The notes below the pieces were generated by a model that had not been told where the DNA came from, searched no databases, and worked only from the letters and a program-made list of their open reading frames with translations. DNA of 5,411 nt from Akkermansia muciniphila. Lineage in GTDB: Bacteria > Verrucomicrobiota > Verrucomicrobiia > Limisphaerales > UBA9464. Where the stretch lies: the NCBI GenBank assembly GCA_945873715.1, contig CAMCFL010000260.1, positions 1-5,411 on the forward strand. Direction: 5' to 3'. Below, in pieces: positions 5,377 through 5,411 of this stretch; position 1 is the first letter of the stretch, and every line of letters starts with the position of its first letter. The position numbers and the translations under genes were made by a program.

Positions 5377-5411
5377 GGGCCGAAGGCCCCGGCGCATCTT
5401 GGGGCTGCCCC
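5377..5411. repeat. Short GC-rich palindromes after the last gene
   Basis: GGGCC-GAA-GGCCC (5377-5389) is a 5-bp stem with a 3-base loop starting 14 bases after the stop codon of the GT-C-like gene. GGGG-CTG-CCCC (5401-5411) follows at the window edge. No long T run follows the first stem, so a canonical intrinsic terminator is not clear, although a GC-rich hairpin so close to a stop could still end or protect the transcript. The style (small perfect stem, 3-base loop) is the same as in the block upstream of the protease, and the element is probably cut by the window end. Confidence 0.45.

Overview
The window is high-GC bacterial DNA and looks like a member of the PVC group, most likely Verrucomicrobiota. 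This is an inference from three things: a secreted metalloprotease of the NF038122 type with an exosortase-like C-terminal tail, an envelope-glycan gene set, and intergenic DNA packed with short GC-rich palindromes of a style I associate, from memory, with Verrucomicrobia and Planctomycetes genomes. No rRNA, tRNA, CRISPR array, transposase or phage gene was seen.

Layout. Bases 1-545 carry no gene I can support. Bases 1-190 show nothing recognisable. Bases 190-505 form a dense repeat block: an imperfect inverted repeat, an exact 16-bp tandem duplication, and a chain of perfect hairpins, several of them enclosed by a perfect 18-bp inverted repeat. Bases 564-1649 (or from a GTG at 546) encode an exported zinc metalloprotease with a VPETGTW sorting tail. 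After a 49-base gap come three closely packed genes on the same strand: a family 2 glycosyltransferase of the polyprenyl-phosphate sugar synthase type (1699-2898), a small SAM-dependent methyltransferase (2902-3474) and a large polytopic GT-C-like glycosyltransferase (3494-5362). The last 49 bases again carry short GC-rich palindromes, so the gene block is flanked by such DNA on both sides.

How the genes may work together. GT2 enzymes with C-terminal membrane helices typically load a sugar from a nucleotide donor onto a polyprenyl phosphate. GT-C enzymes use such lipid-linked sugars on the outer face of the inner membrane. Having the two in one apparent operon, with a methyltransferase between them, suggests a small glycan decoration module. 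The acceptor cannot be read from the sequence. Exosortase-type sorting is often found with extracellular polysaccharide genes, so the surface protease next to glycan genes fits that theme, but a functional link is only suggested.

I did not find strong evidence for a wholly new system. The most unusual items are the nested palindrome block upstream and the VPETG form of the sorting signal.
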